A DNA stretch of 64,000 nt from Lanius collurio. Its lineage: Eukaryota > Chordata > Aves > Passeriformes > Laniidae. The stretch is taken from positions 8,463,690 through 8,527,689 of the forward strand of contig JACBWW010000028.1 of assembly GCA_020086605.1 (NCBI GenBank). Reading direction: 5' to 3'. The notes under the pieces were generated by a model that worked only from the letters and a program-made list of their open reading frames with translations, had not been told where the DNA came from and did no database searches. Made by a program: the position numbers and the translations under genes. Shown piece by piece: positions 51,312 to 64,000 of this stretch (positions are counted from its first letter, which is position 1; each line of letters opens with the position of its first letter).

Positions 51312-54300
51312 GTAAGAATGATTTATTTTCGTAATATTGTTAAACAACCATAATTTGTAATTGTATGAATGTGCTGTGAAGGGGAGGCAGCGTTAGAGCT
51401 ACTTACACAGAAAATGAAGGATCTGTAGAGATGTGTCTTGTTCATTCCTTCATTGTGTATTTCCAAATTGCTGTAACTTGAGGGAACAAGTTAGAAATTC
51501 TGTGAAAACATGTGTATGTTTATATGTCTCTGCTTTTGTATTTGTACATCAAACATACATCACTGTGTACCTCTATGTAGGAAAATATTGTTAATAATTT
51601 TAATTTCCATAGGCCCCTCCATCCTTAAGCTTTTGAAAGGTTTATAGGGATGGATTAATGAATTAAACCTCATAGCAGTCTTAGGAGACACATGTTAAGG
51701 TAGGATTGCAGTCTGGGTAAGTTAAGTGTTTTATTCAAGGTCATGCATCAAGTCAGCAGCAAATAGGAGAGTGAAATCCAGAACTTCCGATTCTAAGTCG
51801 CTCTAGTTACTTAATAATTGTTAGTTGTCTTGTAAATTGGATTTTCTTCAAAACCTTTAGTCTCAAGGATTCGCGAAAGTACAATTAACTGTAGCAGTAG
51901 AACAACTATGGTAAAGATTGGCATCTGAAAAGTGTAACTGTAAATTAATTTGGATGTCATTATTTGTTCACTTATTCTCACAGTACATGGCAGTATTCTT
52001 TTCCATGAAACCAGTTTACTAGTCTCTGATGGCATTTAATATGAAAGAGTTAGTTTGCAATTCAAAAATACCTATTGCATTTCCTCAGCTCTCCTGATTG
52101 TATCACAACTCTTGAAATACTTGGTATGGGTTTTCTTTCCAAAAGTGCCAAATGACAGAAGATCTTTGAATTTTGAAAACAGGTTTATAGCTTCAGAAGT
52201 TATAACGAAATACTGGAAATTATGGTTTCTAGACAGTGTCTCCTGATGTGTCTTTTTCTGCCTCCCTCCTTGAAAGAGGCAAATCAAAATTGTTATCTGC
52301 ACCATTTTGTTCTTACAGCTAGCAAGACTTGTATCTCACTAGCTTTTATGATTTTTGAAGATTGATTTTTTTTCTATCAGTCTCTCTAGAAAGTGCATAC
52401 TTGAAAACAGAATGAGCAAGACCTATGTACATCTGTGTTTTCTATACAAGGACAGTTTGAATTTGTTGTTGTTAAGTCCATTTTGACTATTCCCTTTCTA
52501 ATCCTTTTAGCTTAAAGGATTCAACTATACAGATTGTATAGATCAGTTATCAGTCATTACGTAATCTTCTCTGAGATGGAGGTGGGATTTTGTGCTGTAA
52601 AAAAGGTGGCCCAGGACTTCCAAAGGGCTGGTATTTGTGCAAATTTTCCCACTAGAGCAGGGTCTCAGCTGGCTCTGGGATCCCTTTCAGCAGAGACTTT
52701 AGTTTCTCAACTATTCCTTACTATATCATAAAAGCTTACTTCTGGATAAATATGGATCTGCAGTGTATGGTTTGCAAAATAAGCAGTTATCTAACAACAA
52801 TTTCTGCAGAAGTTTCTCCCTTTTCCCCCTGGTGTCTTAATCAAGTATTACTGAAAAAAAATACTCAGAAAGTCCATGAAGTGCTTTTTTTGTCCTGTTT
52901 CTATTTTAACATAGATTTACAGTCATAAGTTACAGCATATCTGAGACACCCAGTATATTACCAGAAGCTATAGATGAAGAGAAAATTTGGCCATGTGTCC
53001 AGTGGGTCCCTGAAGGCATGGCATTCTTTGTTGAATTCTATGCTGTACAGAGCTGTTCAAGTACTAGAGCAATGGTAATAAATTTTGGGTGTTTGTATCC
53101 AAATGCATTAAGGTGTCAGAAAGCAGAAAGCTAGCTGCCAGCACTGGCTGCAGTTCAATCTCTGGGCTTCAGCTCAGGGTATTGCGTAAGCCAAAAATTA
53201 AATAGGATGCCTGGGGAACACTCACATCAAAGGGAATCAAGTGCCCACTTGCTGTCAAAAAAAAGGTGAAAATATTAAATACATTTACTGCCCTTGCAAT
53301 ACAATGTTGTGGTTGTGATACCAGCTCAGATAGGAATATGTGTATTTCTGTTCTAATTGCAATTCCTCAGGAGGATAGCCACTTCATGGAAGTGACACTC
53401 TCAGCTATACTCTTGACTTTCTTTCCGTAATTGCTTCCTCAAAATCAGCCAGAGATGACTTCTCCCAAAAAAGTGGTACTGCATTCCGATATGGATGGAA
53501 TAATGCCTGCTATGACGGTGCCAGGCTATGAAGTCATAGCCTGCTGTCTGCATACCAGCCATTCATTACAGATGTGCATGGACTACTAGCCAGGATCAAG
53601 CTGAGGAGTGTTTTATGTAGAGTTGTGCTCACAAAGTCTGAATTCCGCAGGACTTTCTCTGGGTAATACTGGACTGGTTAAAAACTTCAGGTGTGGCAAC
53701 AATATGGAAGGTGTCCATAACCCCCCCATGTACAAATCTGCCTTGTAGGTGTTTAAAATAAACAGTGCAGTTTATATAAATGCTTGGATTTGTTACTTAT
53801 TTGCATTTCTCTATTGCAATGAGTTAATCTAGTCAAGCCAGTGATAAGTTTCACATTACCTTTTGCCTATGCAGGCACTGTTGTACATTAATATTTATTA
53901 AATCATATTAATTAGACAGCTGATTAAAGTATACTGTCAACCTTGCTGGAGGAAGACTACAGTATTTCTTCTCTCTTAGGCCCAGCCAAAGTCACCATTT
54001 AGCATTTCATACTTGGAAGATTGTCCAGCTCATCTTTGCATGTGATCAGCATTCAGGCTTACAGCATGCTTCTTCTGAAGTCCACAGCAAAACTCTCCTT
54101 GCTTTCGACTAGCGCAGGGTGGAATGTACAAAGATAACTTGACAGTAGTTTGAAGGTACTATTTATAGCGATGCCAAAAGTGGAGAAGCTTTGCCAAGAC
54201 ATTATTGCTGGGGGCTTTGGAGTTAGCACGGGTATGATTAGTGAAAAGGCAGGGCTACCTCTAGTCTCCTAGTACACAGCAAAACTGCTCTAAGACTCAT

Positions 54301-57300
54301 TAGAGGCACATCCAGGCAGTGCTGCAGTACAGGTAATTTGTTTTAATGAATGCTGCTCATTTAAAAAGCTGTAATTTGTGCAAAGCCCTTAGGAAGTAAG
54401 GAGGAACTGCGTGAACATAAATTCCCTAAAGCAGAGTCATAGTCTTTCCAGGTGTGTGACTAAAGGACATCATAAGCCTTGCAAGAAACATATACAGAAT
54501 GTAAATCATCAGAGTTCTGCAGTTGCTCTGTCGGGCTTGGCATTCTGATTTTTACTGAACTGTTGAGTCTGTGTGTTTGCACTAAATTTTTTTGAACTAG
54601 ATCAGAAAAAAAAATGGAAAGGTCTTAACAGTAAAGGTAGATGTCATCCTTCAATATTTTTGAGGCGCATTTGGCTGGGCTGGATGGTACTTCTCTTTTA
54701 CACATACATGTGTTAGGTCCAGCATCTCTGAATTTTCATATTTTATCACATGATGTGGTAAAGGCAGGATTTGGAAGAAATACTCATTTATGATTACTGC
54801 GAATAATATGTTTCTAGCTGGTGGTTCCCAGATTCCAACTAACATATTACTAACTATGGCACTGAAAGCCAATACATTTTCATACTTAAATATGTTCTCA
54901 GTATGTCTCCAGTGTTTCAGTGAATCAACTTATGGCTGCTTGTCTTCAGACTAAAGAGCTGATACTGTTTCCTGACATTTTTCAGGCAGGAGAAGCTTAA
55001 GCGTGGTCTAACATAACTCCCTAGCTCCTATAAGAACCTTTGTTGCCAGGCAAATAAACAGCACTGCACAGTTAAAAACAAACCTCTTGTCTTACATCTG
55101 AAGTGGTGTTTTCAGACTGGCAATCTGTCTTGATAGCAAGTAAATACAAAGCATGCTGCAAGGAGCTGACTTGCACTTAACATAATGCAATAGCAGAAGA
55201 TTACTCCAGTTGCACAGACTTGGATCATGTACTGCCCGTCTTCTTCTCAGCATGTCCTAGCAAAGAATCTCAGTGTTCTATAAGGTAGACAGAAGAGTGA
55301 GCCATGAATGCCCACCATGGCTGGATGATACTTGCTTGCACAGAAGTGTTTGTGTCCTCTCTTTACTGCCCCTTTTTTTTTTTTGAGTGTTGGAAAGTGA
55401 GCATTTTGCTGATTGCACTGGGGATGTGACTGAAGGAACATAAAATAATTTTTAAAGAGTAACTATCTAAAAGAATTTTTAGAAGTAAAGAGAAGATTCT
55501 AGCTTTTTCTGGTAGCAGAGAAAAACTTGGAAAAAAAGTCAGACTCACTGCTAAGAGCTTAAAAACATGAGGAAAATAAAAAGGGCTATATAGCCACATT
55601 TTTGTGCTGGCAGTTTTTGGCTTCCTTGGAGTTTAATAATGACATCTGAGCAAATGGGATTATTTTTATTGCTGTTTGATTAGGGAGCTTTAGTTCCATC
55701 AAGTGCCAGCAATACCAGTTTGTGCACATTATTGTAGTAACCTGGGTCATTTAATCTCTGCTGTTGCTCGTCACACTGCTACACGCTACACTGAAACCAC
55801 TTCTAGGTTGTTGTTTTTGTTCCTACGTGATGCTGTTCTGCCTTTCAAAAGTGTTCCCAGTTCTCTTCAACTTCTTTTTCCCTTCTTAGTTTTCAGTCTT
55901 TTAATGCTGACCCAATGGAACACAAATCTGCTCTCACTGTCCTTTGTTTTTCATATGACTGAGAGATTGGAGATGGCTGAAGAAAGGAATGAGATAAACT
56001 GGAGAAAGAAGGAATGATGATACCACCAAATTCCCTGACCTGTAAACAGAAGCTGTCCAGCAGAAGTGTCTTAATCTGTTTTGAGCTGTCCACCATGTTC
56101 ACTGTCCTCATTCAGTGCGAAAGACTTTGGGGGCCCCTTCTCAAGAGAGTTATAATTGTTGTGTTTGAGCTGCTGCATACCTTCATTGCCATCTCCTCGC
56201 GGTAAATTAGAAATTCTGATTATGTGTTCATGAATTTATTCTGGGCCATTTTGGTATCAATTCTAAATAATTAACACTTGTCTCCACTTCCCATTAGAAG
56301 ATCTTCGCTTGTTTTGTGCTGGGAAAACATAGATGGATATAAATACAAAAACATTGAGCTTTTGCTAAAGTCAATTTTTGAATCATAGTTCCTGGAAAAA
56401 AGAACTTATCCAAGCCATGGCAATAATCAGGGAAAAATGTTCTTGAGTAAAGTCACAGTGAAATATATCATTAATCATAACCCACCCATATCTAGGCATC
56501 ATGTCACCAGACACTTCACTTGAGGAAGGAACAGTACTGTTGGTATTCATGACTCACTATATTCATGGGTTATAAAGTTAAAAGCATCAGCTATGATCCC
56601 ATTATTATTGACATTGTGACACAGACTAGTGGATTTCCCAAATTGATTTTTGTTTGGATTACAGTTTATCTTTTAGAAAAACATCCAGTTTTGACTCCAC
56701 ATGTCCTATCAGGGAGTATTAATCACAGCCCTCCAAATTGTTCCCTCATTAATTATAACCACTGCTAAGATCTTCCTGTTAGAAAACAGGCGTTATTTTA
56801 CTCATGGTTTCCCTGAACGCTCCCCAGTGCAATCAGAAATGTCTTGTGCTCCTTCCTCCTCTGAGGGATTGGCTTTGTCTGAAAATTGCAGAGTGATTGG
56901 GAGGTTTTTTTGTTTGTTTTTTACCTTGCATAACCTGTGAGGTTGGAAGAAGTTATGGCTTATGGCTTTAATTACAGTCTGTCTAACTACCTGGAAAACC
57001 TCACTCTCTTCCTTCACGTCTTACCCTTGTGATGCCAGCACACACCTGTGGCTGAGAAGAGTAATGTTGATGGTATGTGCGTGATCTCCACTTTTCATTC
57101 ACACTGCTTTCATCTTGTTGTCACAGGATATTGCAGCCTGCCTTCATGTGTCCACCTCTTTGCTAAGCTCTTGTTGGAGGCTGTGACCAGGTTATTATCG
57201 CTGTTCTAGAACCGGGATTTTAGCAAGAACATTGAGGTCCCCATCTGAGCTGTGCTGAGAGCTTCTGAGCATTAGTCAGATTTCCCAATGAAATGGTCAA

Positions 57301-60300
57301 GGTGAAGTGCCTTAGTTAAGAGTTCGTTTTGCAATTTCAGCATAGTTTAGGGCTGTACTTACATTACCATTTCCACTACAAAATTGGCATGTGTGCATGT
57401 GTTGACATCAGACACTTGCAGATTCATACTTAGGGTTGGTTGAGGACCACGGGCAGCCACTCACACCAGTTCCGAGATGAACCCAGGGTCCATGTGGCCT
57501 CCAGCCTGCGTTACTAGGCCAGAATGGTTCTTCTCCCAAACCCAGCACTGAGGCGTCTGTGTGCAAGCCAGAGCAGTGATGGGGGATGCAACACAGAGAT
57601 GTGAGTCTGGGTGAGATCTGCTTTGAAGACATTTCCTTAATTATGCTGCAGGTTTGGGCAGTGCTTCTGTAATAGCTGGCTGTCAAATCACCTCACAAAG
57701 CTATGGTCTTTTCTTTATCCTTTTTGAGACGCTAATTGGTAAGTAGAGATGTGTGGTAACGCAGTGTTAAGCACATTAGCCATGTTGTTACTTAGTTGCT
57801 GAGATGTTCACAATTTTTAGTTGAAGGCATGTATTTCCTTCGGGTAATTTCTGCTTAGCTGGCTTACTCAGCAATGCTCTATCTACATGTATTTCCTGAA
57901 ATTCTCATCTGACATAATATGAAATACTGCTTCATGCATGTGTATACAAAGATGTAGGGTATAGCAAAGCATGATGGTTTCCACTGAGCAAAATACCAGG
58001 ATGGTATGAAGGGCGCTTCTGGGTAGAAAAACAAGACTCTTTCCATGCCCTCATAGAACAACACAGAGGTCCTACTCAGGGCCTGCCTAGGTCAAGTTGA
58101 ATTATACTTCTGCAAGCTAGGTATTTTCCCTTGTAGTGAACAATGTGAATAATGATGGTCCTTGGTTAGGAGAAATGTCAGCCCTTGGACTGTGGTATGA
58201 GTGTTTTAGATTCAACGATGAGCAAATTCTTGAAGTAGTCTTGGCAACTTTCCTATATAGGTTGTGGTGAAAATTACGTACTACTGTACTCATTTCTTTT
58301 CAGAATCTGAGATTCTTAAGCACTGTGAGTGATTTGATTGGCCTTCTAGTATATATTCTATTTTTCCTCTTGATGGAACAATGACAACCTCAAATTTGCC
58401 GTTTGTTGAATACTTGAAATTTAGCATTCAGATCTGAATGTGTATACATCAGTAGCATCTAGATCTATCTGTCCTAGAAACAGGTGTCAGGAACCAGTTC
58501 TGGGAGTTTCGCTTTAAGCATTAGGATTCCAGCATTTTTCTTTTAAGGGCCTGGTGTGTAGTGTTTGTGATTCTTAAAAACAATGAGCTCTGCTTTCAAT
58601 ACATCTGGACCTGGTCCAGATCTCTGCTGTTGTCCATGTGCAAACTGCCACTCACCATTCCAGAAAAGAGGCTGATTCCCACGTTCATCCCACTTGCAAA
58701 CAGCAGAACAACATGTTTTTTCTTCAAGTGGCTTTTTTTTCAGCGAGTGACTTTTTAATGGTACACTTGTATCCTTGTATTCACAGAATTGTTCAAAGTT
58801 CGTGGTGATTCTGAAGGGGTGCTGTGATTATGAGTTTAATTTTATTTGCCTTTTAATACTGCTAAGAGGATTTTTTTTTTCACCTGTGATGTAAGAAATG
58901 TTAAATGCTATCTGATGAAAATACATTTGTTATTTATAGGTAAATCCAATTATTTAGTTAATTAATGGATCTTAAAAATAGCTGTAAGAAATGGTCATTC
59001 ATATATTTGCCAACAACTGATTGCTCTTTACCCCCTGAAAAACATCCATTGTGATTAATTTGTGAGTATTTAGCTTTGTAAAAGGAAAGCCAGACCTGCT
59101 AGCATAGCTTTATCTTGCATGTCAGAGAGAACAGACAAATCAGTGCTTATTGAGCCACCCTGTAATTGCATTAGTCTGTAAACTTCTGGTGGCCTGGTTT
59201 CCTCTCTTATTAAACGGAATGAGAGGGGTTGGAGACATGCTTGGATACTTGCACTTGTAGATTAGACATTTCCTTTTTTGGAGGTTGGCTCTTCTGGCTT
59301 GGCTTTTTTTCCTTAAAAACGAGACATGGTTTTGGTCTGGTGTTATTTTTTGTTCTGCCAGAAAACTGTAATGCATTATGCAAAAATGTTCATTTGTTCT
59401 AAGCTAAGATTATTTATAGGTCAGAGTTCTCACATGATGAGTACTGCCAGTTTTAGATCCTCATAAGGAAAACGAATTCAGTTTTGAGATTAGCTGTTGT
59501 ATTTCTTTTTCTAGTTACAATAACTAATTTAGGTCCCTGCCTCATTTTTGAGTGTGTCAGTTTTGATAAATGATATTCACCTCACAAAACTCTGCTGTCT
59601 GTCACTTTGTGAGTTACAAAGTACATAAAAAGAAAGATAAAATACATTTTCATCATCCTCGTGAAAGTTCTTTTTGAACACTAGGTTCTTGTTAACCTGT
59701 CAGTCAGAAAGGGAGACCACCAAATGAACATGTCAGTCAGGGTGGGGAGGAGGTAGGGGGCCGGCAGGGATTGCTGTGATGTTTTTGTTGTGTGAAAACC
59801 AGCTTGAGTTTTTTCCCAGCATCCTGAGTTTCTGAGCTTCTGCATTAAAACTAGAGAAGCCAATCGGGGGCAATAAAGTTAGACTGGTGCTTAAGTATTT
59901 TTTAGGAACCTACAGCAAGGGGAAGCAGGTTTTGGCAAGGGGGTAGGAGTTTTTAATGGGATGCCTAAGGCATGCATGCCTGCCTCTACTCGAGTCGCTT
60001 CCCCGGGTCCTGTGGCTACTCCTAAGAAAGTAAATAGCCACAGTTTGCCCCAAATCTGCTGTGTGACCTGTTCAGACCAGAGCTAGGCAAACACCAAACA
60101 AACAGCTTGTATTCCAAACCTTAGGCATTCGGCCTATAAGTAATTACAGTTCCAGCCCTTTTACAGTATGTATTAATAATGCAAAACAAATCTTGGTGTT
60201 AACTCTCTCCAGCAAGCTAAAGCCCTGTTTACTACCCAGTCGTTCAGAGAAGCAGCAGTTAGAAATGAAAGCAAAGCCTGAGGTATGGTCTAATGCTGTG

Positions 60301-61053
60301 ATCCTGGAAAGGCAGATGGTGTCCTCGGAGTGCTCCATGGTTACCCTGTTGCCCTTTACTAAGGGTATCTGTTCAGCTGTGGAAGGAGGAAAGATCAATA
60401 CAAAACCCCCAAAAAAGGACTGATTGCAGCGTGATTGTTTAGTTTGGTGGACAAAGGACAGCTCTCATAAGAAACTTCTCACAAGCCCCACACTGTATCT
60501 TACTGACAGCAATCCTTGCTCTCCCTATGGTTGTGTGCAGAATGGTTGTCTGTGGGGGAAGAGGTTTCAAAATGGACAAATGTGTCAGAATTTCATGCTA
60601 GAGTAACAATCTTAGAACAGGAGGTGTGAGTTGCATGGTTTCCCCTGTTGGTGGCTCCCTTCCAGTTGGTAATGCTCCACAAGTAATTCTCAGGGTGGTA
60701 AGCCAGCTCTTTCTCCCAGAGTTTGAAGCTGCTCTGCCTTACCCCCCTGAACCATGTTACAATTTTGTGTGAAATTTTGGGCCAGTTTATGCTATGTATT
60801 GCAGGAAAGGACAACTACACTGGAGGGAAAGGAGGTGTTGTCACAGAACCATTCACCAGCAGGTCCTAGGTAAAATCTCAGAGCCTTTACAGCATCTTGG
60901 GTGCAGTCTCATACTAAGGCATTAGTGCCCAGGCATCTAATTAACAAGTTTGTTTCCTTGTCATAAGTAAAATATTTGACATGCTGCTTAATGCTTGTTA
61001 TTTTCTCAAGCATTTCACCAGTTTTAGGTTGTCCCTGTTTGATTACCACCTTA
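51312..61053. other. Non-coding stretch, no supportable gene
   Basis: AT-rich unique sequence. Homeodomain-type TAATTA/ATTAAT motifs cluster near 53885-53930, but motif clusters are expected in AT-rich DNA. No recognised repeat family, RNA gene or exon. Confidence 0.5.
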
Positions 61054-61084
61054 ATTTTACAAAACCTCCATGGTTTTGTAAAAT
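61054..61084. repeat. Short perfect hairpin, 13-bp arms
   Basis: ATTTTACAAAACC, a five-base loop TCCAT, then GGTTTTGTAAAAT, its exact reverse complement. The stem is too short and AT-rich for a microRNA precursor. Confidence 0.85.
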
Positions 61085-61576
61085 GGACTGGGAGGGTGGT
61101 CTGCTACAGAAAATATTTTTTAAAATACTGATTGTGAATACTCAGTGAAATTAAGGTGATTTCTTGGCATATTGTGAAACACCTAGATGCCTAAGTGTGG
61201 TTAGAGGTACTTGTATGGTGGGACTAGAAATATGCAAGGTGTTGTTCTGCCCTTCATCCTTGTAACAGCAAAACAATGACAGAAAGGCTTTATGTATTTC
61301 TTCTTGTGCCTATACTTTCCAGACTGCATCCTTTAATACATGCAATTGCAGTGCCAGCCCACATTTCTCCAGTTGCCTCTGTGCAATTTTTCATACAGGA
61401 GTGTAGGTTGGGAAGACAATTCGAGTGGGGCAGCCTTTCCTTTGCTTAGAATTTGCCATGAGGTAGGATATATTGTTAAGTGCATAGCTGCAAGAGATGA
61501 AGCTCAGCATAAAGTCATCCTCTGGCCCCACAGAGTTACCACAGTAAGAACTGCTCTCTATCTGTTTTCCTCTAGA

Positions 61577-61612
61577 CATATAGATAGATATAGATATAGA
61601 TATAGATGAACG

Positions 61613-61671
<59 letters not shown>

Positions 61672-61672
61672 G
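61577..61672 (+). repeat. (GATA)n microsatellite
   Basis: An imperfect AGATA/TATAGA lead-in (61577-61612) is followed by about 14-15 uninterrupted GATA units (61613-61671). It is expected to be length-polymorphic. On the - strand it gives TATC units. Confidence 0.98.
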
Positions 61673-64000
61673 GATGCTGCAAAGAGGAAGGGACAAGCTT
61701 GTTCTCCATGCAGGTGTGATTACTGCAATTCCTGAATGTAGGCTGCAGCAGAGAGCTTCTCACAGCTCCTACACGCAGCTCTAGACAGGGGATGTAGGCT
61801 AGAACAACATTTGCAATTACTTTCCAAAACCCTGCAGTCTTGTCATTGTTAGAGTCCTCATTTGCTGAGCAGTTGATTTGAGCCCAGGAAATCATTATGG
61901 GTTGATTTTATTGTTGCTATTATTGTAATGGGAGGAGGGAATTAAAAACAAATGCCTCAGTGCTGATGTTTGACTAGCGTGAGAGACTGATTTGCATACC
62001 CAGATTGTAGCTGAACACTTGGAAAAGGCCAGGCAGGAGGACTGCTGGGCAGTTGATGAGCTGTATTTCAGCATTGTGTTCCGAGTGGGATCCATACACA
62101 GAATCTCACTGGAAGCCAGCTTGGGCAGAGGCAGGGTGAATAGGCTCAAACCACAGGATGTTGCTATTACAAGATGCTACATGGAAGGAGTGTGGTTTGA
62201 TGAGCTTAGTTTGACCCTTTTTACCAAGATACAAGTAAGCAGTGGATAGAAGAAGCCAGAGGAAGAAGAGGAACAGCTGTCACTGAACAGAAAGCTTGAA
62301 GAAAACCAATGATCAATAGAAGGAAAACATTCTGGAAAAAACTCAGAAAAGAGAAATTTCAGACATGCAAGTTAACGTGAATAGTCATAATTGCAAGTTC
62401 TCCAGTCTCCAAGAAGGAGCAGCTCCTGTTTGTCTCTCAGCAGTGATGAAGCAAAGAAGGCCTCTGGCAGATGTCCTCCATGAAGCATCTGTGATACTCA
62501 AGGCTGGCCAAGAGTGACAACAAAAGAGTTTCATCTTAAGTGACAGCAATGGTGGGAGGCCTCCTGTCCCTGATTGTTGTCTCAGGGTCTGGTGCATGAT
62601 TGGCAAGTGGTGAACCTCTTCATTAGTAATTTAACTTGAAGATGTAGCTTACAGCAGTGCACTCAGTGCTCATGCCCCACACCAATGGGGCAGAGCACTT
62701 GGAGGGTAGGCTCCAGCAGCCAGGGAGCCACTGTATCTTTGCTCATCTCTTACTTCGAGCAGTGTAGACTGCTGCAAGTGCATTTGCTATGTCTTGCAAG
62801 CAGAGATGATGAGCTTAAGATTAGAAGTATAGCTGTATTTGGAGAGGTAATTAGCAATATATAGAGAGCTTCAAAATTAACATTGTGTGTTCACAGTGTA
62901 TTTACAACTGCTGCAATGTCTTGGCAAAAGATGTAGGCAAGTCTTAGTGTGAAGGAAAATCCACTGTAAAAAAAAAGTAAAAACAAAAGAAAAAGGAGAT
63001 AAACAGTTGCTCTAGATAATTCTGAGATTAGTAAACTTTCAACCAATAGCAAAGTATTTGTATAGTAAGATTTGAGGTCTGTCAATACTTAACAGTTTGC
63101 ACTGTCTGTGTACAGGGCCTAATTCATATGTTGAATCTCTAATGACAAGAAACTGACAGATGTGGCAACACTGCTCAGTAGGGTATCACCAACAGTCCTA
63201 AAAGCGCTCTATTTCACACAAGAATACAGATTTACAAAGAGCTCTTCAATATCAGTTCTTGAATGAGGACTTAAATAAATTTGCAGGAGGATAATTTTTT
63301 AAAAATGAAAATCATGTCATTAAGAAATCATGTCATGTTCTTATCAATAAAAATAGGCTCTTCCACATATGCTATGAATTAATTATGACACAAGTAAAAA
63401 TTATCTGTAGCCATCCCTTTAATAAGGCTTTGGTATTACACATCTTCTTTTCAAATAATTATTTCCTTTAAAGTGCACATGAGTTTCACAGTCTCAGACT
63501 TCAAGATTAAGTATGTGCAAACCTGTATGCACATGTGTTGATTTTCAGAGTGCCTTACCTTTTCTTTCATTTATGTGAACTTGAGCATCTATCTTGTCCT
63601 AGGACAAGTTGTGCTGCTTGGGAATGTCTTGTATTTGTGAGGGTCTTCTGCCTCACTACGTTAAATCTCCTTCAGCATTCTTCTTCACCTCCTCCTCCTC
63701 CAGAGTGTGAAAGACAGTTCACATGTTTCCAACTCAGCATTTTTTTTTAATAAGAAAATATTATTGCATCAGGGGAAGTATGCTTATAGTGGAACATGGT
63801 GCTTGTTTCAGTGCATTTACTGTCAGCAAGCTCATTCCTGCTCTCTCCTGTTTAATTTTAGAGTTGAATCTTGTGTCTCGGAAAGAGGTGAAATTTCAAG
63901 GGGATCCTGATATTCAGGAGAATCCATGTTGTTGTATTGCATTTCACTTGCTTAGAGAGAAATTAATTGTTTGCACTGGTTAATTACTTGACAAATGAGC
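61673..64000. other. Non-coding stretch, no supportable gene
   Basis: No exon that I would defend. A good acceptor-like site, CACCTCCTCCTCCTCCAG, ends at 63702, but no convincing downstream donor or recognisable protein follows before the window ends. A second acceptor-like site, TTTAATTTTAG, ends near 63861. Confidence 0.5.

Noticed and set aside
53880..53935. Cluster of TAATTA/ATTAAT homeodomain-type motifs
   Set aside because: Such motifs are expected by chance in AT-rich sequence; there is no conservation data to support an enhancer.
63661..64000. Acceptor-like polypyrimidine site CCTCCTCCTCCTCCAG and possible exon
   Set aside because: No donor or recognisable peptide follows before the window ends; TCC repeats alone mimic acceptors.
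1..64000. tRNA, rRNA, CRISPR arrays or bacterial-type operons
   Set aside because: No cloverleaf box pairs, regular spacer arrays or close-packed same-strand genes were seen; the composition and repeats are avian.

Overview
This window looks like nuclear DNA from a bird, probably neoavian. It is moderately AT-rich and has very few interspersed repeats for its length. The repeats I can recognise are of avian types: short 3'-end pieces of CR1 LINEs and one near-complete solo LTR of an endogenous retrovirus family that is common in bird genomes. No bacterial, plasmid or viral gene organisation is visible. These identifications rest on memory of family consensus sequences, not on a search.

The one strong functional landmark is a CpG island at about 10.77-11.89 kb. 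It contains GC boxes, a 44-nt purine-only run, a CTGT/GT microsatellite and a consensus splice donor (GGGGAG|GTAAGG, first intronic base 11459). I read it as a promoter with a non-coding first exon on the + strand, ending at 11458. Its upstream edge is an abrupt switch from a roughly 120-bp A-rich tract to GC-rich sequence. I could not identify the gene. Downstream to 64 kb I found no exon that I recognise, which fits a long first intron or a gene-poor neighbourhood. Two weak exon candidates are listed: a 208-bp segment with a single open frame between good splice sites at 35283-35490, and a possible alternative first exon with an ATG and exactly 20 codons before a donor at 51252-51311.

Layout: 1-10.16 kb, no supportable gene, two small tandem duplications and one small hairpin; 10.17-10.5 kb, possible ancient CR1/L3-like remnant; 10.64-11.9 kb, A-rich tract, CpG island, exon 1 and a CRE-like site; 11.9-25.4 kb, non-coding, with a short CR1 relic and a gapless 165-bp inverted repeat (about 94.5% identical arms, 570-bp spacer) at 17.57-18.47 kb; 25.4-26.0 kb, solo LTR; 26.0-64 kb, non-coding with scattered simple repeats, two short perfect hairpins, a CR1 3' end at 39.3 kb, a modest CpG cluster near 39.8-40.1 kb and a GATA array at 61.6 kb.

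The least explained structure is the long inverted repeat at 17.57-18.47 kb. If the island drives transcription rightwards, it would lie in the primary transcript and could fold into a 165-bp double-stranded stem. Most open reading frames here are short chance frames, and several of the longest lack an early ATG.
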